In this document: piece by piece, positions 43,753 to 55,299 of the stretch
How positions within the stretch are numbered: the stretch's first letter is position 1
Layout: the number at the start of each line of letters is the position of its first letter
Origin: Pollenia angustigena
Taxonomy: Eukaryota; Arthropoda; Insecta; Diptera; Polleniidae
DNA length: 64,000 nucleotides
NCBI GenBank assembly: GCA_930367215.1
Contig: OV884056.1
Location: forward strand, 230,569,127-230,633,126
Direction: 5' to 3'
Program-made: the position numbers and the translations under genes
Notes under the pieces: generated by a model
What the model saw: the letters and a program-made list of their open reading frames with translations, nothing else
Databases searched by the model: none
Told to the model about the DNA's origin: nothing

Positions 43753-44824
43753 CAAGTTAGAGTGCTATATTCGGCTGCGCCGAATCTTTGATACTCTCCA
43801 CCGACAGTTCGAATGTTTAAGGAGTAATATCTGTCTAATGTTATGTTTTAGGCGACTAAACTGTTTTCCGGTAGTAGGGTTTATATGGGGCCTAGGGTAA
43901 ATTATAGACCGATCATCACGAAATTTCACAGCGTTATCTCTAGTCCTTTAAAACTGTGACGTACCAATTTCTGTTATGATAGCATTATTAATTATGGTTT
44001 TAGGTGTACTTAACTGTTTCCGGGTGTAGGGTTTCTTTGGGACCTAGGGTAAATTATGTACCGATCTTCACGAAATTTCACAGTATCATTTATAGTCCTA
44101 TAAAACTGTGACGAGCCGAAATTTGTTATGATTGCATTATTTTTTACGGTTTTAGGCGTACTAAACTGTTTTCCGGGTGTAGGGTTTCTTTGGGACCTAG
44201 GGTAAATTATGCACCGATCTTCACGAAATTTCACAGTATCACTTATAGTCCTATAAAACTATGACGTACCAAATTTTGTTACGCTAGCGTTATTTGTTTT
44301 GGTTTTAGGCGTACTAAATTGTTTTCCGGGAGTAGTGTTTATATGGGGCTTAGGGTAAATTATGGACGGATCTTCACGAAATTTAACAGCGTGATTTCCA
44401 GTCAAATAAAACAAATTTTTGCAAAATCTTATCTCATTCTGTGCCTTGTTCCAGCATTTATGTTTTTTTTTTTTTGTAACAAAATTATCAATTTTTTAGG
44501 TGGTGGTTCCACATTTTGATTCATAGCTCTGGTCCTACTGAACCGATTTTGCTGGATTTCAATCCCAAACTGCTTAGGATAACTATAAGCAATTTGGCAC
44601 CAAGTTTCTAATTTCTTTTGAGTTGTTCGAAAGTGAGCGTGTTTTCAACAGACGGACAGACGAACAGACAGACAGACAGACGGACATGGCTAAATCGACT
44701 TAGAATTACTCAAGGACCCAGAATATATATACTTTATGGGGTCTGAGATGAATAATAAAAAAGTTTCACACGGAATGACAAACTTAATATACCCTCTTCA
44801 CAACTTATTGTGGTGGAGGGTATA
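43753..44824 (+). mobile_element. mini-me-like element, copy with four 153-bp-type units
   Basis: CAAGTTAGAGTGCTATATTC and the hairpin TTCGGCTGCGCCGAA open it; GGTGGAGGGTATA closes it. Unit words TTAGG recur at 43848, 44000, 44152 and 44305 (spacing 152, 152, 153; one-base losses explain the 152s). Then GACAGACAGACAGACGGACA and TATATATA tracts flank the conserved core as in copy 1. It abuts and probably interrupts a LINE tail. Confidence 0.72.
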
Positions 44825-44825
44825 A

Positions 44826-45060
44826 AAATGATTTCCAAGCATATCGATCATATGCTTGCTCTTCTTGGCTTGTGATACCAAGGAACTGCAAGGCTTCCTA
44901 CACTTTGTCTTTCCAGCGTAGTCTTGGTCTTCGCTCTTTGCGTTTTTCATGGCTTTTCTAGCACTTGGACACCTAATGACTAACCGTTAACGGCTCGTAC
45001 GCCGACTATACTCCTTTTTAACACAGAACAGGGCAAAGTTTTGTGAAGGACTTTTCTCTT
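44826..45060 (-). pseudogene. LINE ORF2 C-terminal relic (RTE/CR1-like tail)
   Basis: On the minus strand KRKERRPRLRWKDKV, one stop, then EALQFLGITSQEEQAYDRYA and WKSFL match the tail of many insect LINE ORF2 proteins (pattern RPRxRWxDxVxxDLxxLGIxNWxxxAxDRxxW). Upstream (about 44990-45050) a shifted frame gives LHKTLPCSVL where relatives have LYKTLIRPVLLYG. At least three frame changes. The mini-me ends two bases from it. Confidence 0.65.
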
Positions 45061-46309
45061 AAAACCACCCAGCCAGCTAAAGTTTTCTGTGTCTGTTAAA
45101 TATATTTCATTTAAATATTTTATAACAATTTCCTTTATTACCCGTATAGCAATTTTTATCAAATCACCCTCATCTACATATACATACATACATACATATG
45201 TTTGTATGTCATTGGTTTCTGAAATACAACCTTTAATAAAAACTATGATGGGTACCAAAAGAACACAAAAAAAGAACACAAATATGTAGAAAAAAATGAA
45301 AGTTCGTATTTGCAAACATTTCTCATTAAAATTCATCAAATGACATTTTAATATGATGTGATGGTAGTTCACTTTTTCAATTTGGTTCTTGGATTTTGTA
45401 TGTATTTTTTGGTTTCACATGTTAAAACACACACACGCAGTGTGTTTTATAAACATACACATTTATTAACTTAAATCCGCACTCTCAAGCACACACCACC
45501 CACACACCAACATTTTAAAACGAATTATTTTTTTTATGTGAATTTTTTTTTATTTAACATTGGATTTATTGTCATGGTTTCATGATTTTAATGGTTATCA
45601 GTTTTAGTTTTCGTCTAAGTTTTAGGTTTTGAACTTATATTTTGGTTATATCATTTTGATTGGAATTTATATCCCTGATAAAATGTTTTAAATAAAATAT
45701 GTACATTTTTGTATTTTTTCATCCTTATTAGTCATAAAACATGTATGGACAGTGGGCAACAATATAAGGTTGAATAAATAATATAAAATATGTCATGCAA
45801 CGAGTATGAACATATCAAATATTTTATGATAAAAGAAAAAATATCTTACTAATACAACTAATAAAGAGGAAAAATATGGCTTGAAATCACAAATGTATGG
45901 ATATATAAAGGCATGACCTAAAATTGCCAGCATAAAATTTAAATTATGAAATAGAGTATTATGAATTTGATTACCTTTTTATATAAAAATGTATGAAAAA
46001 TAATTGTCCGTTTGTTTGTTAGCTTATGGACTCGTAAACTACTAACCCGATTTACCTAAAATAATGACAGTACCATCACCTGAGTCCCGAAAAAAATAGA
46101 CTATTTATTTCTTCGATAGGGGTACCCTTCATAGAATTCCAATATTAAGTATCGCATATCTTAAGAACCGCTGCACTCATTTTCTTGAACTTTGCACTAC
46201 GATCTTCTGAGCTCCAAATTGAATTAAGGTAGCAGCAAAAGAAGTGGAAGGCGGTGCATTGCTTGGAAGCATATATTAAATATTCATAATGAAAATTTGG
46301 CATAAAGTT
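45061..46309. other. Stretch without a gene
   Basis: CATA microsatellite at about 45180, CA-rich at 45427-45510. Near 45980-46060 a segment (TATATAAAAATGTATG...TATGGACTCGTAAACTAC) resembles a Helitron-like leader like that at 48150. No protein. Confidence 0.4.
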
Positions 46310-47040
46310 AACAAAAAGTTTATTCATAATACACCAACCAAATTCTGGCTAACGATTTGCTAAACTCTTGTTAACGAGCTGCCAAACGTTTGCCAACTTG
46401 TGGTGTTTTTTAATTAACTGTCTTTAACTTAATTTATTTTAATTTTAAAAACTCTTTAAAATTAATTTTGATTTTAATTGAACTGTTAATTTTTAATTTT
46501 TAATATTCTTTAATTAGGCTTGAGTTCATCAAATATAATTTTCATTAAATTATTTTCACTAAGGGAAGGAATTTTTTTTTACAACTTGGAATTTTTTTTC
46601 TATTAAAATTTATTGATAATTTTTCTTGGTTGAGCTGGGATTCGAACCGGGTTGATCTTTACATGTTTCAAGAATCGCCACATTCTATCGTCGGAAGATC
46701 TTTGAGTTCTACCCACTGAATTTGATGAACTCAAGCCTAATTAAAGAATATCAAAAACTTTTTAAAATTTTTATATGTGAAGGGAAAAACAAAAAAAAGG
46801 AAAAAATTACAAATTCAGCGATGATTAATGCAAAACGTGTTGCATTTTCGAGTAATACTATATGGCATCATAAAAATTCGGAGTTGATTTATTAAAAGTT
46901 GGCAGATGGAGAAAAGTTCGTTATGAATTAACTCTGTGCCAACAATCTGCTAAGCTTAATCGCCATTCTAGTTAGCAGCTCGTTGTACGTAGTGTACAAA
47001 CTGTGGCTAACTTTTTGTTATGAATACGGCTGCGAATAAA
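46310..47040. mobile_element. MITE with TATTCATAA ends, carrying a family F insertion
   Basis: Left TTTATTCATAATACACC...CTGGCTAACG...GTTAACGAGCTGCC and, inverted, right GCCGTATTCATAACAAAAAG...TTAGCCA...AACGAGCTGC share words in order. The family F element at 46503-46751 lies between. Ends are imperfect. Confidence 0.4.
46503..46751 (+). mobile_element. Repeat family F, copy 1
   Basis: ATATTCTTTAATTAGGCTTG at the left is repeated inverted at the right end, continuing through AGTTCATCAAAT, over 30 bp of terminal inverted repeat. The core holds GGATTCGAACC, a tRNA B-box when read on the minus strand. A third fragment (TTAGGCTTAAGTTCATAAA) is at 61006. Confidence 0.65.
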
Positions 47041-47658
47041 TGAAGAACTATTATATCGTGATTCTTCAAACATGGTTGAAGCCACTTTTATAGTAAACTA
47101 TAATTTTCAAAATATAAATGAGCGGGGTAGAAGGAGGAGCAGTACCCCGCATTGAACGAAATTATTAAACACAGAATATCTAAAGACAAAATTCTTCAAA
47201 CTTTGTAGGACCAACTCTTCACTTTACAAAATAAAAATAAAGGCGGTAGGTGCAGGGGGAGCAAAACATAATATCTGTTGTTACAAGCGATAACCGCCTA
47301 AGTCGACTTAATAAACAACTGAGTTTATATTTTTTTTTTTATTGCATATTTCTGAAATAAATATAACTATCGCTATAATTTTTTTTCTTAACATTATGGG
47401 GGTTAGATTCTTTAATTCTGGATTACTTTTTTTAATACAATCAATTTTTTCAGAAACGCAAGCATCAATATAAGGTGCCTTTTCTTAAAAACATTTTCAC
47501 TAAGGCGGTTATTAATAAATCTGGGGAACGGTTCAGTAACAGTATTCGAAAATGAAACAAATAACGTGGTTATCCATACAATACATCTGCCAAAAAGTGG
47601 GCTTAATTGTGCCAGTGGTGTTAGCACCTTCTATACAATGGCAATAAAGATTTCTAAA
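47041..47658. other. Stretch without a gene
   Basis: No recognisable product or paired ends. Confidence 0.35.
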
Positions 47659-49175
47659 CTCAAAAGAAAAATCAATCCAACCTTACTCAAGTACGGATTT
47701 TCTTGAATCAAGTACAGAAAGATTGATTCAAGTACGGATTTTCAGTCCCAAAATACTTAAATTATCCATATTCAATCCCGATTTCGTACTTGAAATAATC
47801 CGGAAATGAGATTGATTTAAGTACAACTAGGATTGAATCAATCTCAAAATACGTCTGATTCAATAATTGTAAGATTGTTTTAATCTGAATTCGTACTTAA
47901 AATAATCCGAAAATGAGATGGATTTAAGTAAAAATAAGATTGAATCAATCTCTAAACGCGCTTGATTCAATTATTATAAAGTTGATTTTATACCCAATTC
48001 GTGCCCGAAAAAACCCAGAAAAGAAATTAGAAAGAAAAAATTATTATGATTGATTTACTTACCCGTTTTACAACTTAAAGAATGATAAAACATCAACATC
48101 ATGACCGATATGGTTTTTTCTTTAAAAATCTTATGGACATCTATCTATCTATCTTCTATATTTATAAAAGAGGATGTGTGTATGTAACGTATGGACTCCA
48201 AAACGGCTGGGCCGATTTTGATGAAATTTTCAGGGAATCTTCAGAATATGCAGGCGAGTGACACTGTGAAGTCTGATTTTTGATTTTCGGTCTGCGGGCG
48301 GAGGGGCGTTGCAAAATCCAATTTTCATATTGCACCACCAATAACATTTATATAATTTGGACGATTTTTTCTTTGGATTTATACGAAAAAAAATTTTACC
48401 CCGCTCACTTTTACGCCCACTCTTTTCGAATAACCTAAAATCAGAAAACGGCTCCATCGATTTGACAAATTTTTCTTTCAAATGTTCGTATTAACCCATT
48501 TAAAGTTTTCATCGAAAGAAAAATGTACCACGCCTACTTTTACGCCCACTTTTTCTATTAAGCGCATAATTTGAGAACGGCTTGACCGATTTGGACGATT
48601 TTTTTCTTTAAAATGATTGCCATGGTCCAACTTAGGTTTTTGCGGAAAGAAAATTTTGCCCCGCCCACTTTTTTCGATTTACCTTTTATCAAAAAACGGC
48701 TCCATCGATTTGACTAATTTTTCTTTTAAATGTTCGTATTAATCCATTTTACGTTTCCATCGAAAAAAAAATGTACCACGCCTACTTTTACGCCCACTTT
48801 TTCTATTAAGCGCATAACTTGAGAACGACTTGTTGTAGTAATTGGACAACAAATTCTTAAAAACACACACGTACGCACGCATAAACAAATGCAGTGCTGA
48901 GAGATGAGACTAATAAGTTTTATGAGATTAACACCCTCATTTTGTAATTTTACTCTCAGAGTGGCACTATCAACGAGAAGTTTATTATTTTTTGTACTTG
49001 ATTTAAGAATTTTGTACTTATTTCAAGAAATTCCGAGATTGATTTTTTAAAGTTATCCCATTTAGAATTGTTTTGAGTGCGTTTAAGTGTTATTCGTACT
49101 TGAATTTTTGAGTACGACTCGCACTTAAAGTAATCCTAAAAAACTTGATTTATCACGAGTGTTTTTCTTTCTGTG
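47659..49175 (-). mobile_element. Repeat family E, copy 2, interrupted by a Helitron-like fragment
   Basis: CTCAAAAGAAAAATC at left, GTTTTTCTTTCTGTG|TA at right, same ends as 36258-36918. Interior AATCAATCT and GTACG-rich words, then the insertion at 48125-48840, then TTTATTATTTTTTGTACTTG and ACTCGCACTTAAAGTAATCC. Confidence 0.6.
48125..48840 (+). mobile_element. Helitron-like repeat, copy 2
   Basis: Opens near TCTATCTATCTTCTATATTT with TATAAAAGAGGATGTG and ACGTATGGACTCCAAAACGG. Continues with GTCTGCGGGCGGAGGGGCG and alternating CGCCCAC / AAACGGCTCCATCGATTTGA words. It is the undisturbed counterpart of 3067-3638 plus the sequence flanking the first mini-me, and so serves as empty site for both insertions. 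The 3' end is missing. Confidence 0.6.
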
Positions 49176-49455
49176 TACATATGTAAAGTCCTGTGGCAGT
49201 GAAAATATTCCAATTTTGTACAAATAGCTTGGATAATATTGTGTATTTCTTTCAAAAAGTTTTTTCAATTCAGAAAAGTAGGCATGCCACCTCCCATTCT
49301 TACACACTTGAAATTTATGTGTACCTATAGAACGGTTACTGTAAAAGCAATAAAATTTAGTACAAGCTGCTTTGTTGTCAATACAAGAAGTCTGATTTAA
49401 AAAGGTTTACTAATTTTATATCGATGTGGGTAGCAAATCGCATCGGATTAAGCTA

Positions 49456-50430
49456 GTCTTTATATATAAAACTGTAACGTTACTGCCTGAACGATTCATC
49501 ATCGCGCAGCCTAAGCGCCTGAAGCTAAAAACTTGAAATTTGAACCGGAAGTTGGTTTCTCCCCAATATGAAATTTGAATGTTAAGGGAGTAAATAAGGA
49601 AAAAAAACAGGTAAATTCGGTAACCTTATGTCTCCAATACTAAAATAGATACAAAAAAATTTAACACTTATCGTTGTTCTTTAGAAAAATAAGCTGAGTA
49701 TACGGCACAAACTTTTATTTTGGTACTTTTTGTCAACTCATCTATCTTTTAAACCAATTACCATATAAATAAAGACAATATCTCATTCGAAACTGATCTT
49801 GCAAATACAACGACTAAAGGGGTGAAAATCTTAACTATTTTTTGTAGTTTTTTTTACCAAACATTTTACTCCATTAATTATTAAATTATCGGCTACCACT
49901 ACAATATTGAAATTGTTGATGCTTCAATGGGGATAAAAAAAGTATCAAAAAAGGGAAATACGGAAAATTAAATTTTTTCCTCAAGCTGATAATTTTTTAG
50001 TTATCGTTAAAAGTAGACCCAGAAACATAAAATAAACCATGCAATGTTCTTAACGGATGAAAATCAATAAGAAGGAACTTTTTGGTACTTTTTTATTTTT
50101 TAAATGGTACTCTTTGAACTTTCGTTAGTATTGGACCCAAAACATAAAATTAAGCATGCAAGGTCCTAAGTGAATGAGAATCTGCAGAAGGGGCTTTTTG
50201 GTACTTTTTCGTTTTTAACCGGTACTCTTTTTAATTTTCGTTAGTGTTCGACCTAGAAATATAAAATTAAACATGCAATACCTTGAGCGAATAAAAATCT
50301 TTAAGAGGAAACTTTTGGTATTTTTAAACTTTGTTTTTGTTTTGAATTTAATTGTTCGAAAGAAGCAAATTTTATTTGTTTTATATTTTCTTTTACGTTA
50401 ATTTTACCTGCATAACATTTTGAGGGTATA
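49456..50430 (+). repeat. Helitron-like leader and degenerate tandem repeat
   Basis: TCTTTATATATAAAACTG after CTAG, then GATTCATCATCGCGCAGCC, a leader common in insect repeats. From 49995 three diverged units of about 115 bp follow: each has AGACC(C/T)AGAAA-type, ATAAAAT(A/T)A(A/G)(C/G)CATGCAA, and TTTTGGTACTTTTT words. No protein. Confidence 0.5.
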
Positions 50431-50539
50431 CATATACATATGGGCATATCCGTCAAAAGGTCCACCGTGACCGAAAATTTAAAAGTTATAGAAAGCTGAT
50501 AACATTGTGTGACAAATGGTAGGGGTCAGTGATCGGGAA

Positions 50540-50850
50540 GGGTTCAAACTACCGGGGAAAGTTATATCGGTAAAAATGAAGTTATACGTGTCTCGGCGTT
50601 TCGCTGGGTCACGTCTAGGAATTGAGATATATCGATTTGAAAAATGGGCTGAAAAAACATCAAAATTTTTATAAAAACCTAAATTTTAGGGCTGCCATAC
50701 GTCCTATGGATATGACTTATATACTTATATATAAATTTTGATGTTTTTTAGCCCATTTTTCAAATCGATCTATCTCGATTCCTAGACGTGACCCAGCGAA
50801 ACGCCGGGACACGTATAACTTCTTTTTTACCGATATAACATTTGCCGTTG
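50540..50850. mobile_element. Foldback with arms of about 130 bp
   Basis: AGTTATACGTGTCTCGGCGT, TTCGCTGGGTCACGTCTAGG, TATCGATTTGAAAAATGGGC and ACATCAAAATTT on the left are mirrored by AAATTTTGATGTTTTTTAGC, CGATTCCTAGACGTGACCC and AACGCCGGGACACGTATAAC on the right, with a loop of about 65 bp. Few mismatches. Confidence 0.8.
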
Positions 50851-51201
50851 GTTTCATCCCATCCCGATTTTGACTGTCGCATAGTGTTATTTAACAACAT
50901 TGTTATAGAGAAATATTTAGATTTTACTAATTCTATAAATCTACTCATACATTTGTTCACTTTGATCAAAAATCAGCATGCAAAGTTGTGCAAACGTAAT
51001 TTCTTATTTTTGAGAATGTTTTATTGTATGTTTTCTTTAATATTATCTTCCTGAAAAGAGGTGATATTTGATAAAAATTATTCCAAAAAAATTTTCTTAC
51101 ATTGTCTGTAATCTAAGGAAGAGTTCAAGGCGCAATATGTTATTCGGATTAACGGTAAATTTTAATTTTGTTTTAATCATTATTCAGTTCAATTATTATG
51201 G

Positions 51202-51325
51202 AAAAATTTCACGTTTGAAATGTCACGTATCGACATTTGAGGTTTGATTCCAAAATCTTCTGTATTTTCTTTTTTTTAAGCCAAAATCTGGGTCGATACC
51301 TGACATTTCAAACGTGAAATTTTGC
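51202..51325. mobile_element. Hairpin MITE with perfect 22-bp ends
   Basis: AAAATTTCACGTTTGAAATG then TCA at 51202 is repeated inverted ending at 51325. 124 bp, no coding. Confidence 0.7.
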
Positions 51326-51733
51326 TACGTAAAATTCTCAAAGTAGTTTGACTAAAAGATTGTACCCGGTTTCGCTTAATTATGCCTTTTTATACATGGC
51401 CACAAAAACTACTTCTATTTTTTTCACGTTCGAACCGCTACTTCTATTAACATTATCTTTGGCATAAACTTTAGCATAGATAACAGTGCTTTCTTAGTGA
51501 TATTATTTAAGGGTTAAGAAGAGAACGTAAAAATATTTGTTGTTTAAAATGTTATTGAATTTTTGATGCATACGACTTTGGATTTACCCATATATTTACA
51601 ATTTTACTATTTAAAATCGATTTTAATAAAATCACAATATTAACAATCAAATATTTTATTGATGCATAATTATTATTTTACCTTTCTATTTAATTTTAAT
51701 AATTATTTACGTAACTTTTTTTTTGCTTTAAAG

Positions 51734-52264
51734 CAGTGTTCCAAAATAAACACTAAATATCGTTTTTTAATGTTCGGTTCGGTAGATTTGTGGAAAACAC
51801 AAACGCCAATAGTATTTGTGTAGAAAATCATTAAAAAAAAATAACGTTTTCCTGTTAGTCATCTTTCTAACACAAAAATATTACTGTTTTTATCAAACTC
51901 AACAAAAGATGTGCACATTTAATTCCGTTCGGTTTTTATTTGAAAATCCACAAACTTCAATGTGTTCGGTTCGGCTCGTTAATGTTCGTCTCTTTTGGCT
52001 GGTAAAAAAAAACATTTTTACAAAAACAAAATACACACACGAAAAAAAACATTATAGAACATTAAAATATAATGTTTGTCTACAGTATCACTACAATTGT
52101 TCTGTTTTTTAACGAAGAACCGAACATTATATAATGTTCGGTTCATTTTTGAAAATAGTTACGAACGGTATTAAGGGTTTTGTATGTCTACACTAAAAAA
52201 ATAGATATCGTTCCTAGGTGTGTGAGCCGAACGTTAAATAATGAACTGTTATTTTTGAACACAG
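51734..52264 (-). mobile_element. hAT-like MITE family A, copy 3, complete
   Basis: CAGTGTTCCAAAATAAACA at one end and, inverted, CTGTGTTCAAAAATAACAG at the other. Flanks CTTTAAAG and CTTAAAAA match at six of eight positions, compatible with an aged 8-bp duplication. This copy lacks the insertions found in copies 1 and 2 and defines the family at about 530 bp. Confidence 0.72.
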
Positions 52265-53843
52265 CTTAAAAAGTCTCGCATGCTAATGCAAATACAGTAC
52301 AGCGCTTTTGGGTAAAAAAGTCGCCAATTAATTTGTTTTATTAAAAAAAAAATCTGCCGTTTTTTTAATTTATTACACTCATAAAATTATTACAGTAACT
52401 GATTGTGGGTTATTAAATTCGTTTTCCGTACTGTTAAAATTTAATAAAAATATAGTTATTTTACGAATAATTTTATATTTTAACATTTATGTCTGTTATT
52501 CAAAAAACAAACTACCAAAAAATAATGTGTTTTCCGTATTTATTTTGTTATGTAGTTTGATTTTTGACGGTTAAAATTTAATTTTTAAAAGTAAAAACTA
52601 TTCAATTTTAAGGAATATGAAGTTCAATAAATAAAAATTTTTGAAATTAATGAAAAAATCATTTGTTTTAAATGAAATGTAAATGATCCGTTTTTTAAAT
52701 GAATTTTAATTTGTTTAAAACTAATATTCGTTTGAATTTAACTACATAATATTTTGAGTGTAAAAGTAATCGTTTAATTCACTCAAATAATTTTTTAATC
52801 AAAACTGATTTAATTATTCATTAATGGTTTAATTGAAAAAAATAAGTGAGATTTTTTCTGTGTATATATCCCTACGTTTGAAGTCACAAATGGACTGCCT
52901 ACAGACATGCCGTTAATGTAATAATTATACCATAAATTCCCTGTGTTTAAAGTCACCTATGGCCTATGATGCATTGCTCGTGAAGCGGTCATACAAAAAA
53001 GAATGTATTGCTGAAATATGATGCTTATTAGTCAAGTTATGGGGGAATAAAGTGTTGCTGTTTTTGAAAAATAATTTCTTTTAATAATTGGTTCAAAAAA
53101 ATGTTTTTGCAGTGCAGTGTTGCCAATTTAGATAGTTTTACTGTTATCCTTCTCCAGATATTTATATTGCACTTGTATAGGATGGTCAACGCCCACTTCT
53201 CTAGTTCAAATCGCTTATTGACAAATGCTTCTTCAATAATTTCCTTAAATTTGGTTTACCAAAAAGAAAGTTTTTACTCAAATTCGTAAGTTTTTTAAAA
53301 AAAAACACAAGAAAAAATATTTGTATGACGAAATCTTGTTCATCGCTGGTGGGTATTAATTGGTAAGTTAATCTAAAAATGGGTAATCAGCAAATAATTG
53401 TGAAAATTTTAGGAAAATTTGGAAAACCAACAATGTCTGAAGAATACCTAAAATAAACGTAAAAAGTAGACAATATAAATAATACATTTTTTAAACGAAA
53501 TTTTTTATTTTATTTTGAACAACTGACAATATTATGCTAAAAATAGACTACTTAAGATTAGTTTTTATAACGGTATATGTACTTATATGCATAAGTATTG
53601 CCTTAAACAGGCACCCTTTACTTCTTATCATTAACATTAACAAACTACAAAAAAAGCCAACTTTAAGTTAGCTTGTATAGACTAACTTAAAGCCAACAAC
53701 TAAGCAATGGAAAATTTACATTAACCAAAGTGTATACAAACACTGTATATTTTAAGTAGAGAGAGCCATGTCGATTGGCAAACAAAATGTCATTATAGTC
53801 ATTATAGTCAAAAAACATAGTTTTTTAATACAAAAACTACACT
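52265..53843. other. 1.6-kb AT-rich stretch without a gene
   Basis: TTAATT/AATTAA-rich. The segment 52600-52860 with TCATTTGTTTTAAATGAAAT-type words may be a decayed MITE. No coding. Confidence 0.4.
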
Positions 53844-54023
53844 GCCCTGGTAGACTAGCTGGTAGCGAGCTAGTCTATCAGCACCGAGGTTGCGGGATCG
53901 AATCCCACCAGAGACAGAAAAAAAAATAAAAAATAAAATAAAGTAAAAAAAAATAAGAAAAAATAAAAAAATAAAAAATAATTAAAAAAAATAAAAAAAA
54001 AAATGAAAAAAATAAAAAAAAAA
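53844..54023 (+). mobile_element. tRNA-derived SINE with A-rich tail
   Basis: The head 53844-53916 starts GCCCTGGTAGACTAGCTGG and has B-box GGGATCGAATCCC, followed by CCACCAGAGACAG and then about 105 bp of A-rich tail ((A)nT repeats). A pol III-type head plus A-rich tail is the build of a short SINE. The internal hairpin TAGACTAGCT/AGCTAGTCTA replaces the anticodon arm. Sister head at 33543. Confidence 0.68.
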
Positions 54024-54825
54024 TTTACTTTATTGACTTTGTGTAACTATCTATTTTTATAAAGTTTTTGCTGGGTAGCTACAAAAAGTTAACTTTTAAG
54101 TTAACTGAAAGAAATGCAGAGTCGGACAATTGACTACTTCCTAGGACATCGCAATGTTAAAAAAGTTAGTTAATTACATATAAAAGTAATCCAATTGTCA
54201 ACCACCACTACTTGAGAAATAGTTAGCTTTAAATTAATTGAAAGTTAACTGAATTGCCTGCAGGGATGTTATGAATGTAGTGTATGTACAGCTAAGCATA
54301 TCACTGTATTTTATTTATTTTCAGATATCATATAACCTTAAATAATATTTTATAACAATTTGCCAAAAAAGATATCAATTTACTTTTTAACTTAACTTAA
54401 AAATTAATTGTCAGCAAAATCATAATAGAATCAGAATTAATTTAAACTCAAAAGGTTTTGTTTAATTTCTAACAAAAGGGCATTTTGATAGACGGTAGAA
54501 TCGACAGAGGTTCTCAGTAATACCTAAATACACAAAATAACACAAAGCATTTTTCTAATATCACTAGATGAATTTTCACTTTAAAAATTCAATTAATTTT
54601 TCTACTAAATAGGCAACAAGAAGAAATATAAAACTTTCTTTTTTTATATTTTTTGTTTATTTATATTGCCCAACATTCCAAATATATTAAGTAAGAGAAT
54701 TTTTCTATTCAAACAAAATATGTATTGGCATTTGTTGAAATTAGATAAGAGTTTAATTAAACCGAATATCAAAAATACTAACAATTGAGAAGAAATATAC
54801 AAAAAAACATACTGGGTGGCGCATA
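54024..54825. other. AT-rich stretch without a gene
   Basis: AAGTTAACTTTTAAGTTAAC palindromic words near 54085; similar AACTTTAAGTTAGC words near 53660. No coding. Confidence 0.4.
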
Positions 54826-55219
54826 AGTAACGTTATGATTTAATATGGCTCAGGCACAGAACAAAGAAACATAATTGTCCTATTTGATTTTGAAGGTCAG
54901 ACACAAAGATCATATGGAATAATGAGCGATGAGGCTCATTTTCAACTCAATGGCCGCGTGAATAAATATAATTGCAAAATATGGGGCACTTAGATGAAAA
55001 TTTGTTTATCTATATATCGCGTTTTTATGATTTCAACTGGCCGACGCGTTCACTCGATTTAACGGCTTTTTTCTTTGGGGCTACCTAAATGGCAAGGTGT
55101 ATGCCAATAAATTAAGAACCATCCAGCAGCTCAAGGCGAATATCCAAGAAATAGTAAAGGCATTTGAACCAGAAGTTTTATCGTTTTTGATGCGGCCATA
55201 TTTCCAAAATATAATATAA
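54826..55219 (+). pseudogene. mariner-like element, internally deleted
   Basis: A terminus-like GGGTGGCGCATAAGTAACG is followed at 54922 by MSDEAHFQLNGRVNKYNCKI and WGT, the first-Asp block of the same mariner group as 7449-7985. A jump to NWPTRSLDLTAFFFWGYLNG and KVYANK, LKANIQEIVKAFEPE (55035-55219) leaves out the middle of the core with the second acid. The right terminal repeat is not found. Confidence 0.7.
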
Positions 55220-55299
55220 ATTTAAATTAAATAATAAAAAAATTAAACCGACAAAGTTTTCATCAGTTTTTTTTTTTATCAATTTTTCAATTCATTTAA

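Noticed and set aside
45180..45205. CRISPR-like or regulatory short repeats
   Set aside because: These are plain CATA/ATAC microsatellite; no spacer structure anywhere in the window.
44980..45372. 130-codon minus-strand frame as a novel gene
   Set aside because: Its end overlaps a shifted LINE C-terminal relic and its start is low complexity; no independent support.
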